A stretch of DNA of 64,000 bases from contig NC_070566.1 of the NCBI RefSeq assembly GCF_026914185.1, positions 930,001 through 994,000 on the forward strand, in the 5' to 3' direction. Shown piece by piece: positions 10,360 to 22,105 of the stretch. The notes under the pieces were generated by a model. The model was not told the DNA's origin. It searched no databases and worked only from the letters and a program-made list of their open reading frames with translations. Numbering within the stretch: the first letter of the stretch is position 1; every line of letters begins with the position of its first letter. The position numbers and the translations under genes were made by a program. Origin of the DNA: Puccinia triticina (Eukaryota > Basidiomycota > Pucciniomycetes > Pucciniales > Pucciniaceae).

Positions 10360-12849
10360 TAAGGTTGCGATCCGGACCTTGATGGTCCGGTGGTACCCGA
10401 CCGGATACTGGGTCGGGTCGGGTCGCGGATGCACTTTCAGAAACCCGGTATCCAATTGGATACCTGGGTATAAAGCCAGGGAGACGAGATAGAGAAAAAA
10501 AAAGAGAACAATGGCTTTTTTTTTGCATTTCAAGTAGATATCATGGTGCAGCATACAAAGAAAAAAGGGCTGGGTTATTCTGAGGAGAGTTTGATGTCAT
10601 GGATATCAATAACATCGTGAAGGAGCCAGCTTTTCAAGCAGATTAATGCCTCGAGGGTGGTGGCATTGAGTCGATTCCTTGTATAGTCTTGAATGTAGAG
10701 AAGGCTTGCTTGGTGGGAGCACTCGAAGCGGGTACCAAGAGGTAGGTCTTTGCCATGTTTGCAAGGCTTGGAAACTGTTTGTGATTGGCTTTCCAATATT
10801 TGAGGGGATCACATGATTTGTCCTCGCATTCCAAGTTGAGATAGAAGTCAATCTCTTCATTGAGTGAGCTGATCTGCCATTTCTTTTTTTTGAAGATACT
10901 TGCTATCAAGGTGTTTCTAGTAACAGCTTCCTTCTCTTGAACGTTGTCATTATTCTTATTGTAATGATTAAGAAAAAATTGCTCAGCTTGTTCCTTGAAC
11001 TGCCAAAGAATTGATTCCTTGCTCAGCTTCATCAACGCAAGGGCTTCAGAGGTGAGTGCGTTGGTTTTGATGCAAGGATCGAGCAACATTGAAGAAAGGT
11101 ACACTGGTTTTTTTATAGAAGCGTCGAAGTAACCTCTCAGCTTGTTGAGCATTGCTTTGGCAGCGGGGATGAGTTTGCGCTCTCCATACTTTGTAAAAGC
11201 CTGTTTCACCATGATACCAAAAAAAGATTTAGTATAGAAAAACAATGATGTAGGGGGAGCAAGTGGTTGAAAAGACACACATCATTGAGCCTTTGTATCA
11301 AGCAGATGTATACCGGTGCACCAAAGACTAGAGTGGTATTTTTATCGGGTGAAACTGTTTCAGTCGCTTCACTAAGAGGTTCCAAGAATTTACAGATCTG
11401 TTCAACTTTCACCCATTAATCCAGAGAGAGTCCGTATTTCTCATTCAAATCGTTTGTTTCGCAGAAAATCGCTATGCAAGCACAAAGTTTTAATGCCCTT
11501 TGAAGCATAGCAAATGTTGAATTCCATCTTGTCGCAACATCTTGGATCATTGCCAGTTTTTTTCCAATGATACCTTTGACTATTCTGTCAAAGGCTTCTG
11601 ATTTTTGTGGCGAGTGCTTCAGGAATGTTGCGAAGCCACTGAGGCGCGAGACAATAGAGGACACTTCAACTGTAGATGGCTGGTTGTTTAGAATACCCAA
11701 GAGACTCGCAGGTGTTTCCAACGCTGGTGACGGCTTAGTAAATGCTTTTATTCCAGCTTGAGCAGCAAGATTAATGACATGGGCCATGCAACCAAGCAAA
11801 CATTCCTTTGAGTTGAAAGGGATTGCACCGTCCAAATGGGTCCCCATAGTCCCATTGTTAGATGCGTTATTGGCCGTGATACAGAAGATCTTATTGGAAA
11901 TGCCAAAAGTTGCGAGTATGTTGGCTAGGTGACTTCCAAGATTATCTCCAGCATGGCTTCCTTCAATTGGTATTGCCGCCAAGATCATCGACTTGAGAGA
12001 AAAGTCTTTTGCAATCCAGTGTGCAGTAACGCCGAGTATAGATATATTGCTAGGAGACGTCCAAGTGTTGCATGTCAAACTGATTCTAGACTCTAGTCCG
12101 TGGAACTGATGTTGAATAACTTGTTGTCCTTGCTGGAAAGATTTGCGTATGAATTCCGCAAGAGTATCTTTTCCACAGATAAGTCGCATCGTGTCTGGGT
12201 TGATCAGTCAAAGTAGTTTGCGAAAATCTTCATGTTCAATGTTGTGGAAAGGGATATTACAATTGATAAAAAAACAAGCAATCACAGAGGTCAAGGTGTT
12301 GCTGTTGAGTTTTTTTGGTAATATTCCCTTCTGTAAGAACTTAGTGATTGCACCCGTATTTGACTTTCCTCCTTCGGTTATTCCATGACAGCGCTCCAAG
12401 TGATTGGACATACTTTTAGTGGATCCTTTTTTGTCAACCACAAGTTTTGCCAGGCACTTATTATTGCCTCTGGGAGTCTTGTTTGCCTGGAAAACATTGT
12501 GAGAAACACCCTGGATGGTTGTTGTCTTGAAATATTGCCAGACCCAGCTTTTCTTGCTGCTTTCTTGGCTCTTGGCGGAAGGTGTTAATTGTTCAATATT
12601 GGAGTTGGAGCTGGATTCTACTTCTTCAATGGAGAGTTTCGTAGGCATCTTCGCGGCCAGATGCAACCAGGGAGCTGGCTGGCAATTAGGGATCCCACGT
12701 GCACTGCAAAAGATCACTTCGAGGCTCAGGAGTGCAGATTTCCAAAAAAAGATGAAGACCCAATGGATACCCGGTGTTGGAGCCGGATACACTGGGTTCG
12801 GATCTCGGGAGAGCCATACCCAAACCCAGAGGGCCGGATTGCAACCTTA
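10360..12849 (-). mobile_element. Full-length Ac-type hAT transposon with 8-bp TSD
   Basis: The ends are TAAGGTTGCRATCCGG inverted repeats (from 10360, and ending at 12849). They are flanked by a perfect GCCAGTGT duplication (10352-10359, 12850-12857). The 2490-bp interior holds one transposase gene on the minus strand. Subterminal regions are rich in CCCGG/GGGTATCC words that could be transposase binding sites. Ends and target duplication are intact, but the gene is broken. Confidence 0.88.
10575..12648 (-). pseudogene. hAT (Ac-like) transposase, inactivated
   Basis: Reading leftward: a BED-type zinc-finger region (SWVWQYF start, HLERCHG end, with one of the expected Cys ligands not evident); the RNase H-like core (TCNTWTS, ITANNASNN, TRWNSTF); and the C-terminal dimerisation domain (YWKANHKQFPSLANMAK, then LEALICLKSWL). 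Breaks: an in-frame TGA at 12208-12210, an in-frame stop at about 11416, a frameshift near 10680 inside the dimerisation domain, and a frame change near 11210-11280 that may be an intron. In active relatives the TCN and ITAN motifs normally have Asp where this copy has Asn, so two catalytic residues appear lost. I chose the Met at 12648 as the likely start because the upstream residues lie in the element end. Confidence 0.8.
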
Positions 12850-13088
12850 GCCAGTGTACATACAGCCATTCCAAAAAGCTTGGATGCTTTGGAGGGAATT
12901 TCATTTTCCACTGGAGATTCCCATGAGATTTTCCAACCCTGTATGCAATAAAGTGACAAGGTATACTAAGAAACATCAAACTGGCACAAAGGGAGTGCAA
13001 ACCACAAACTCAGTTATTTTTGCCGGAAAAATAGACTACTCTCAACTATTCAGCCAACCTAAACAGAACAAGACAGTCATTAACCCCA

Positions 13089-13412
13089 CACCACTATTTG
13101 TTATAACCTGGCTACTAGATAGGTGCGCAAAGCCTGTTATACAGACTATCTAGTAGCCAATTCCGGATTCCCGCCAGCTCCCCGCGCTTCTGTTACATTG
13201 CAACCAAATTTACATGTTGTCCAACTCCAACCAACTCGAGGTGCGACTCGAACCCCCAACCTGCCGTGATACGCGCCGCAGTTGTACTGTCGGATTACGT
13301 GCAATCCGACAGTACGGCCGCCGCGCACTGGACTTGTACGACAGCGGTGCTATGAACGCTCCCTCGGAGGTATGCGCCCGGCGAAAATTGACCGACATCC
13401 CGAGCGGCGAGA
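13089..13412 (+). repeat. Left TIR of KDZ element I
   Basis: Pairs with 21574-21897 over 324 bp with few mismatches. Near the end is a perfect 13-bp hairpin (GGCTACTAGATAG at 13110-13122 with its complement at 13146-13158). Further in is a second palindrome, GTACTGTCGGATT, with its complement AATCCGACAGTAC. These are candidate transposase recognition structures. Confidence 0.93.
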
Positions 13413-13500
13413 TAACCGCCATCACCTGCCGTCACCCGCTGTCGCCTGACTTCAACTCATTAAACCACCCCTGTCTGTGTACCTTCAACTCTTTGATCCA

Positions 13501-15297
13501 ATGCCTATTCCTTCTGAACCACCGCTAGCAGGCGTAGGGAAAACAGCTCCCAGGAAGTCGGCCAAAAAACGCAAGTATGAATCCGAGGATCCCAATAACC
13601 CTCGATATCCAATCCCGATTTAAACTCTTCAGAAGATGTCAGCAACACAGCTTCGCAAGGTTGCCCAAGAGAACTCGAAGTCGTCCATGTCCTCGGCTGA
13701 CCAAGTTACCTTCATGGAGCTCTTTCATGAGCAGGAGATGGCAATGATTCTCAAAGCAATCGAGTTGCATGTCTCTATGCCCATGGTCTGGGCAGTACTG
13801 TAAGTCAAATTCTACTCTCTTATCCACCGGAGACACAGCAAGCTTAGAAGTTTTCTTGCTGCAGGGGTCGACGTGTTGCCATTTGTGAAGCCAACTGCTG
13901 GAACCGATTCCTGCAGACGGACAAAGCCCGCAAGATCTTCCAAACTAGTAAGCCAGACTGCCTCCCTCCTTCTCCCGAGTCCAAATTAACCTCAATACTC
14001 CTGCCAGGCGGGCAGGGCGTCAAAAACAAACAAGTAATGAAGAAACTCTCGGCGGCCTATAAGCAGTTGACAGCGGAGGAGAAGGCGGCACTTACCAAAG
14101 ACCTTGATGACGAGAGCGACTACAAGAGTGATGACGATGATGATGATGCTGATGACAATGATGACAATGCGGGGAATGAGGATCTGGAAGATTCGAGTCT
14201 CCGACCCAAGCGCCCACTCCCTTCTCGTCGTCGCAGAGGTGATGAGCTGACGGCGGCCGAGTTGGCTATGGATGAAGTCACTGACGAAGACGAAGATACT
14301 CCTGAGAACGCACCCCCTGTCAAAGGAGCAAAAATTTCTACCGGAGTCATCCGCGGTACGGTCTCCAACTTGGCTCGGAAAAATCAAGTCGATCTCACCA
14401 TGAACAGATGGGCACGCGAGGTGAGGCTGGCTACACCTTACCTCGTCCTCTGACCTCCTCTCCACAACTTACATGTATTTTTTCTTTTTTGATTGTGTCA
14501 GGCAGCAAATCTCTCCGCAACATGCTGTTGCGAGGTTGTCATCTTTGCCGTATCAAAGCACTTATCCAACCACTGCTTCCGAACCGACCGATGTACCCCT
14601 GGTGCTTTCAAACCAAACAGCGAGATATCGCAAATGGATGGTAATAACCAGTACTCGGCCCGACTCCAGGCACTTGTCACCGGTAACTCAGTAGGTCAGA
14701 TTGCTGTCGGGGAGAAGATTCCGGGCGCATCCAGTAAGCACAGGAAATTCCGAGCCATCCTGCAATCAATCCACCCCTGATGATACTGATGATTACCACC
14801 TGTCTGCCACTGACATTGCCTGACCCTGCTAGAAAAAAATTTGAAACAGATCCGCTCAGAATTATGTACAGAGCTTGCTCAGTTCATTGGTGGGTCACTT
14901 CGCTGGTTTGAAACTTGAACTGAACCTTTCAACTGGTAGCTAAAGTTTTCAACTTTCAGCTCGCGAGACAAACAATATCATAACCTCCTGGCCTTGGGCG
15001 TCCAATGAGACGCGGCTGCGAGAAGCGAAGTTCCAACTTGAGCTTGCTCCAGAAGCCCGCTCCGAAATAGACTGGCTACGGACCGACAACAAGCGAGTCA
15101 AGAAGGACCATCTCTCCATGCTCCTGCTTGATCTCAAGAACGGTCACACCATTCTTCGACGAATTATGACTCCGAGCGTGGTGCCAACATCATCAGCATC
15201 ACAGGCAAACTGTCCGGCCCAACCATCCTCTTCCGTGATCAACACCCAATCCAGCAGCGGTGCCAATGGAGGCAATCATGATGGGGATGATGACTGA
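13501..15297 (+). pseudogene. KDZ companion protein with HMG-box-like domain (element I copy)
   Basis: About six exons. Exon 1 begins at ATG 13501 with a basic KSAKKRKYESED segment and meets an in-frame TAA at 13621-13623, then continues to a donor near 13800. The next exons give ANCWNRFLQTDKARKIFQ and, after a phase-1 intron, GQGVKNKQVMKKLSAAYKQL; together these match the helical pattern of an HMG box. A strongly acidic Asp-rich run follows (about 14110-14195). Then comes a block starting ANLSATCCCEVVIFAV, a Lys-rich helix (KKNLKQIRSEL) and a terminal domain with SWPWASNETRLREAKF, ending TGA at 15295-15297. The same order of blocks occurs in the companion genes at 40885-43237 and 57833-59890. 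Function is inferred to be DNA binding in support of transposition. Confidence 0.72.
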
Positions 15298-17912
15298 CTC
15301 AAGTTTCATCAATTTGTGATGTTTTTTTAACTTACCCCACCATTGTTTTTTGTACTTGGTCACTCCCTCTTGTCCCCCTCCTCCTCCAAGACCAAGCCTA
15401 GCAATATCCATCTGTTTCTGAATCCCTTGGGCTTGATACAAAAGTATGCTTGTTCTAACACTTTGTGTTAACCAAATTGTGCATGTACCTGGCTTCAGCA
15501 AAGGAGGGCCTATTAATTTCAGAGGAAGATTTTTAGCTGTTCCTTAACACTATAAATTGATTTGGTTTCTTACTTCCTTAGAATGGAGAGTTGCTATGCT
15601 ACGCCATTTGAGCACTACAGGTTAGTGCAGCGGCAATTAGTTTTGGCCAGTCATCTGGAGTGTTAGTTGGAATTTACGGCGCTAAAAATAAGCTGTAGGG
15701 TAGTATTTTTTGGTGCCAACATTGACTTTAGCGTTAGCGCAGAAAGAATACGCTCTGCTAACGGTTAGCATAGTGGATTGGCCACTAACAGATTTCTTCC
15801 TTCCCGGTAGCTTAGCGGAATAAAATCCCTGCTACGCTAGGGGCGGAGAAGCCAGGCAGAAACAAGTGGCTAGTTTTGTTTCCCTATAATTAGGAACAAA
15901 ACCGGGCTGTCATTTCTGCCCAGTTTCATCCCATTCCCTGTAGTTGCGCAGGGACAAAAATTGCCTGTTTCTGCCCAGTTTTCTCCTCAGGCAGCATTAG
16001 CATAGACAAAAGCTATGTTAAAAGTTAGTGTAGCTTTTTTCTACGCTACACGACGACACTAACACTATCCGCTGGATCCAAAACAAGGGCAATGTTCACC
16101 CATTGCCTTGTTAGGTACAAAGGGGCCCCATTGTACCCAACAAGGCAATGTGTACACATTGCCTTTTTTTTGGGTCCGGTGATCCATAGTTAATTGTAGA
16201 GTTAGTGGCTTTCAAAAAGCAACTGCTAATGCTGCACTAGCACTTAATTTGCCCTTTTTTCCTTTTTGAGTAGTGTGAGTGGGAAAATCTGGCTGCTAAC
16301 AATAGTAACCACCAACTTTCAGAAGATATTTGTGTGCCCTTGCATGTCCCCATGGCTGGCACCGAGCTAGTTCTTGGAATTTCTAGTCAGAATTAAATGG
16401 AACAGCCCTTACACACCATGGGTACCAGCAGTTGTGCATGGTATAAACTCACAGGAAGTTGAAGTGGTCTACAAAGATGATGATTTAATTTTTAGAACAG
16501 ATTCAGCTTTGTTTTGAGGAATGTAGATTCCCTTTGCCATATTTGTTCAACAGTTCAGGTTGATCAGAGAGCACAAGACAGCATTTGAAATAATTTCTTC
16601 AGTGAGTCAAGCTAAAAGTAAAGACACTATGATTCATACAGACTTTCAAACCAAACTTGATACACCCAATCAACCATTTTGGTCAGGGGGAATGAAGAGA
16701 AGAAGAAATATAAGGCATCACAAGACATAGCAACAATGGTAAGAAGCCATGTCTCTGAGCTTGAGCCAACTGAGAATTTTGGAATGACTGAGTCAGCAGA
16801 TATGGAGTCTTGGAAAGAATTACTTTTTCTGGCTGCAATTTATATTGTGTCACTAAGTGAGGAATAATAAAATTCTCCCCTGATGGCTTGTCAGTTTTTC
16901 TGAGTTAGTGTACTTCATATATTTTTGTGTGGAATGGTAATTTGGGATTTTTTGCACAGGGAACAGATTTGCTCAATTGGTGTAATTGCATTTCAGTAAT
17001 TCAAACATTGGCATTGATCTGAATGGATATGATTTCTGGATGGTTTGTAATTGTGTGTATCTGTGTTGTGGCATATGTAAATTAAGTATATAGCAGCACA
17101 GATGCCCAAGAGTCATCAATTTAAAGATGATTTATTTTCTATTGAGTATTTGTTATTTCTGAATTGTGAAACAAAATTCCCTGCTTTACTCCACTGTAAC
17201 ACATCATAAAACACATCTTAACTGCAATTACCTGGCACATGACTGGCAGACATATTTTTTAACAACAATTTTAAATTACTTCAAGGGAATTGAATTTGAT
17301 AAAACTTGAACAGGCTGCACCTGATTTTGTATCATTGAAAACATTTGGTCATCCCAAATACCTGGCACATTATCTGTGATCAGTGTTGCAGCATAGAGAT
17401 TCAATGCTTCATGCCAAGGATTAAAAAATTATACCTGCTATGTCATCATAATTTTGTTGAAAAATAAGACCTTATGGGCAAAGAGGAAAACATTGCAGAG
17501 TGGGAATTGAAATCTAAAAGTGAATTGAATTGTTCAAAGTTGAAATCATAAAACGTTTCATGGCACAAAATAAAAATTTTAAGCAATGATTGTGTGCCAT
17601 TTTAGAAATTGTGCTTTGAGTGTTTGGGTGGTACATATTTTATTCAGCTGGGAAGTTTATGATTTTACCAACTTTGAACATGAATGGTAAACACTCAACT
17701 ATTCATTGAAGCTTGGGGACTCAATATGTGAGAATAATTTGAACATTATATTATCATCAGCAATTTGGGTCATTGGAACTGATATGGTATTAAGATGATT
17801 GATCCTCAATGGGGGTGTTGATAAATATGAAATAGAGGGTAATTCTATTGAAAATGGAACATTTTAAGAAATTCAAAGAAATTCAAAGAGCAAATGACTG
17901 GTAATCCACAAT
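15298..17912. other. Non-coding middle of KDZ element I
   Basis: No gene is supported. 15590-16080 is rich in TAGCG/CGCTA words related to the array at 1562-1990. A large imperfect hairpin lies at about 16073-16190 (arms around AAGGCAATGT and ACATTGCCTT with a GGGGCCCC centre). 16300-17900 is AT-rich with only short frames. Confidence 0.5.
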
Positions 17913-20900
17913 TCATAAAAAATATTCTACTTCAGTTGCATTCCCACCCTCATCCACCTCTTCAGTGTCATTTGCAAGTTGCTCCATCATTGTCTCGTTG
18001 ACTATGACAGATATGTCTTGCAGATAACCTTCATCATCAATTTCATCATCATCTCTATCAGTATTGGGTTGAAACAACCCAAGATCCGGCGCCAGCTCAC
18101 TAGATTCTTCTCCTGCGCCACCTCGAACAGTCTCGCTAGCACCATTAACAGTTTCGCCAGCACCAGTATCAGAACCTGGTATCATGGAGTAATAGCCAAG
18201 CTCGATGTGCTCCAGCTGCCGCGACCAACGTTCACGGAGGTTTTCGTCTCCAAGTTGCTGCTGGGTATTGTTCAGGATCGTGATGCAAGTACGCTGCCAT
18301 GCGATTTGGAGTTGATATATTTTCACAAGCTCAGATTGCAACAACGATCTCGCCACTGTCGTCTTTTTTGGAGCAGCGAGTGATTGTAGAATTGGGTGGG
18401 CCACAAGGGTTTGAAGGATGGGATGCGCCACTAGCTCGGTCCACTCGCGATTGCTGCCACCGGTGACAGTAGTCATCTGTAGGATCAGGTGTGACAGTGT
18501 GTCGTGTCGTTCAACTGCCCATCGCATGGCTTGACGAACCTCCCATCCCAGACGACGTTGTTCTTCTAGCCCGCGGTTGTAAGCGGCAAGATGTCGGATT
18601 CCTTTTTGAGTGATAGGGTCGATTGCCCATGGCTCGTTCCGATTGGTAAATAGACCATCATTCAAAAAAGCATCTTCAGATTCAAGCTTCAAGAGTTCGT
18701 CGTACTCCAACTGCCTTGGGTGGGCACGCTCAGGGAAGAGTCGAATAAACTCGCGAACCTGCTTGTTGTACTTATTTAACACCTTTCGGAGTGCTTGGGC
18801 TCGTTTACGAACCGATTCGATCAACTTTTGCTGCCCATCCGTTCCTGGACGTGGATTTGCTACCATCAATTAATTTTGGCATCGTGAAATCGGTATTTGT
18901 GCGGGATGAGCTTACCAAGTGTTGTTTGTTCTCCTGGGCGACAGACACGAACCAGCGGTTTTTTTTCTTCTATCAATGCCAAGAATTTGTGGCGGAGGTC
19001 GGTCTTCAAGTACCAGATCTTTAGCATTTTATCATGCTCAGGAACTGCAATTGCCGACCGACATGAGATAATCAACAACGGTATTGTAAATTTGAAAAGA
19101 AAAAGTACTTACCGCTCAAGTTCTCTAGCATGGTAGGGTCACCTACTTTGGTTCTCTGTTCAAGGATTTGATCAGAGAGGCGAGATACTATTCTTGCTCT
19201 TGCTATTCCTTGAGCTGGCGACAAACCTTCACGAGACCTGCAGACATACTTTTAGTTCTTCAGTGTCGAGTTCCCTTTAGATTGCGCATGGCTTACCATT
19301 CGGTCTCTAGTTGCTCTTCTAGACATAGAAGTTGACCGAGTTCTTTTTTTTGTTTCTCCTGGTATGATCGTGTGGTTTCAAGGTGGTAGGCGCGCTCGTC
19401 TTCCCATTGCTGCTGGAAGAAATCGTCTGTGTATGTTCCTGCAGTCATTGAGTGAGGGTTCGAAAGCTGGTTCAACGCATCGAGAGCTATGCGGGCTGTC
19501 TTAATGATATCATCGGCCGAGGCAAATTTTGATAGCAGCCACTCTCCTGCAGATTCGGAGCGTGGCGTTAGACTGGAGGTTGAACTGAACTCGGGGCAAA
19601 ATATTTGAAGAGGAAGTATCTCTTACCAGCGGTTTCATTTAATCCCGCCAAGTAATACAGAGTGCGGTTGTGAACCGCCATGAGACGGCGGAAGCGAGAC
19701 AAAACTCGCAATATAGATACTAATGGGGACAAGAAAGCCCATAATCGTTCTAGCCCCTCTCCATCGGATAGTCCCCATGCCTTATTCAGTCGGGGATTAT
19801 ACTTCACCTGGCACGACCATTCGTGCACATAAGAGTGGAATACTGAAGTTCCAAACATCAGATCAGATTGCCGATCCGAGAAAAGAGAGCGCTGTTCAAT
19901 GGATTCATTTCCAATATTCATGAGTACGTGATGTGAAGTAACATCAAAATCAGAAGAGAATTGCTTGCCTTTTGAATATGAGTCTCCAGCTGACATCCGA
20001 TGTCATAGAGAACCCCTATCCTTGATTGGGGAAAAGAGTTCACTATCTTTCCCAGGATAGATATTGGATAATACAATCTATTCACAAAAAAAAACCCCTA
20101 TCAATCACATTGTGAATCGGTGGTCAGGATGAGACACTTACTTTTCACCTGATTTGTAAACATTTGTGTAAAGCAGAGGGATGTCGTGTCGGCAGGCCCC
20201 AGCAAACAGACCGCTGTCATCACATTTCTGCCAAGTAGTAGCATCGCGCGCATCATCTGCTGCCTTATGGGCTAATGCGCATGGGTCCTCGATTCCAGTC
20301 ACATTTGCATCGGTGGATTCGCAGAGAGCTTCACTAGTGTTGACCTCGGAGGGTGGTAAGAATGTTGGCGGGTATTGTGCATTGGAAGGCGAGTCCTTAC
20401 TAGCGTGGGCATAGTGTCTTTGCTGGTAATTCCCGTCCATGGCGATGATGAAGTCGGGTTCGTCTGGATAAATTTTAACCTCATTTTCTCTCGGGCCAAA
20501 GCATCGAGGGCACTTGGAAGCCCATTTCTGCTCGTTGGTTGTTTGTAAGCCTTCTTGCAAGAGCTGTTCCTTCAGCATGAGTATTCGGTCATAGAGATCA
20601 GAGCTATAGGTGAACGGAAGTTGGAAGTTTCTGCTCTTTGTTGAGCCGCGAGCAAGGAGAGGTCGTTTGTGTTGGCTATCAAGGAAAGAAGAGAGAGCTT
20701 TGGTGAATCCGGAGGTTGAAATTGTTGTGGATTGCCATAACTTGTAATGGAACTGAAGGAGCGGGATGGAGAAGGCAGTGCGGGGTCGTTTGGCGGAGCT
20801 TGCAACAAATCCATAATGCAAGAGTCAGATCACGTCTGGTGTGCAATTGCAAAAAGGAATCAATTTGCCTTGCGTGGTGCGTTCTGGGATATAGACCATA

Positions 20901-21474
20901 AAATGTTTGGTGATTTGGATGGTTGGGTTGGGGAAGCAAGAAAAGACCAGGACGTACGCTGAAGATCAATCAGGTCCACCAGGCGGGGGGAAATCTCTTC
21001 CGGCGAGCAGCTACAATCAAAGGGTACAGGTTCTTGTGGGAACGTTCCAGTAGTCCAGTTGTTGCTATATGCTTCACACCACATATAAGTAGCAGCAGCT
21101 TGACTTTCTATTTGAGCCCATTCTTCAGTCCGACGCTCCCGTGCTTCGGCATATAAACGCAGCCGATGGAATCTGGAATGGACACGAGCTGGTTGGAGGA
21201 CATCGTGATGGTCTTCCGTGTGCAGTGGTCCTGGATCGTCCCCGTCGCGGAAAGCATTGCTGCCAGGATTCGGAGTGAGCTGAATATTTCTGGCGCGGAT
21301 TCGCCTCCGGGATCGTGGCAGCATTCCGTACTGTCGCCCCGTCTCAATGGCTGTTGCCAAGCCGGCTCGTTCGTTGATATATGTTCGCCTAGGTATTCGG
21401 GTTCGAGTTCGCGTGTTTGTATGGCTGACATGGAAGGTGGAATCCGTGGCCCACACACTTCGTTTCGGAGGCAT
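17913..21474 (-). pseudogene. KDZ transposase of element I, one nonsense codon
   Basis: A multi-exon gene of the KDZ family, cut-and-paste transposases with an RNase H-like fold. In order: N-terminal region from MPPKRSVWATD at 21474; a CSC motif (PFDCSCSPEE) ending exon 1 at a GTACGT donor near 20965; the FCNCTPD block; SKCPRCFG; the first catalytic Asp in AMDGNYQQRHY; the zinc-ligand-like GACRHD; the second Asp in VLYDIGC; and the catalytic Glu in WGLSDGEGLERLW (about 19770). A long helical tail ends at 17913. An in-frame TGA at 20825-20827 interrupts the FCxC block exactly where the other two copies have His or Gln, so the exon is real and the stop is genuine. All catalytic motifs remain. 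The other frames here are shadows or retained introns. Confidence 0.85.
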
Positions 21475-21573
21475 CGTGTTGGTGGTATGATTGAGGCTGT
21501 CTTTATGATATCATGTATTTCGATTTATGTACATATATAGCGTGTGCGGCTTCTGAGAGCGTCCATATCGCGC

Positions 21574-21897
21574 TCTCGCCGCTCAGGATGTCGGTCAATT
21601 TTCACCGGGCGCATACCTCCAAGGGAGCGTTCATAGCACTGCTGTCGTACAAGTCCAGTGCGCGGCGGCCGTACTGTCGGATTGCACGTAATCCGACAGT
21701 ACAACTGCGGCGCGTATCACGGCAGGTTGGGGGTTCGAGTCGCACCTCGAGTCGGTTGGAGTTGGACAACATGTAAATTTGGTTGCAATGTAACAGAAGC
21801 GCGGGGAGCTGGCGGGAATCCGGAATTGGCTACTAGATAGTCTGTATAACAGGCTTTGCGCACCTATCTAGTAGCCAGGTTATAACAAATAGTGGTG
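21574..21897 (-). repeat. Right TIR of KDZ element I
   Basis: Inverted counterpart of 13089-13412, ending GGTTATAACAAATAGTGGTG before the TAACCCCA duplication. It contains a GGGGTTCGAGTCGC word that resembles a tRNA B box, but no tRNA fold follows. Confidence 0.93.
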
Positions 21898-22037
21898 TAA
21901 CCCCATGCCCCCCCTCTTCCAACCGGACAGGACTTACTCAACCAATTCACCTTTGAACATTTTTGGTGACATACTCACATTCTTGAATGATGCACTCTCT
22001 CCCAAAAACCCAGACCTGACTTTGAAAAAACATCAAA

Positions 22038-22105
22038 CACTGTGAAAAAATCTCAAGCAACTGCTGCCAGTTGACATGCAATATTACAAAGGCACCTTTG
22101 TAAGA
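22038..22105 (+). mobile_element. Truncated MITE of the CACTGTGAAAAA family
   Basis: Carries one arm of the family (CACTGTGAAAAAATCTCAAG, then TGCTGCCAGTTGACATGCA) and the start of the centre CACCTTTGTAA, then stops matching at GAGTATCTCTAA. Confidence 0.65.

Larger units (their letters stand above)
13089..21897. mobile_element. KDZ transposon I, complete, 8809 bp, TSD TAACCCCA
   Basis: 324-bp terminal inverted repeats (13089-13412 and 21574-21897) start CACCACTATTTGTTATAACC. They are flanked by identical 8-bp duplications (13081-13088, 21898-21905). It holds a companion gene on the plus strand (13501-15297) and a transposase on the minus strand (17913-21474). The two converge on a 2.6-kb non-coding middle. 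The perfect target duplication and few TIR differences suggest a fairly recent insertion, though both genes carry a nonsense codon. Confidence 0.93.

Noticed and set aside
21640..21760. tRNA gene suggested by GGGGTTCGAGTCGC in the KDZ element I TIR
   Set aside because: No acceptor, D or T stem pairs properly around it, and the same sequence occurs as a TIR in both orientations.
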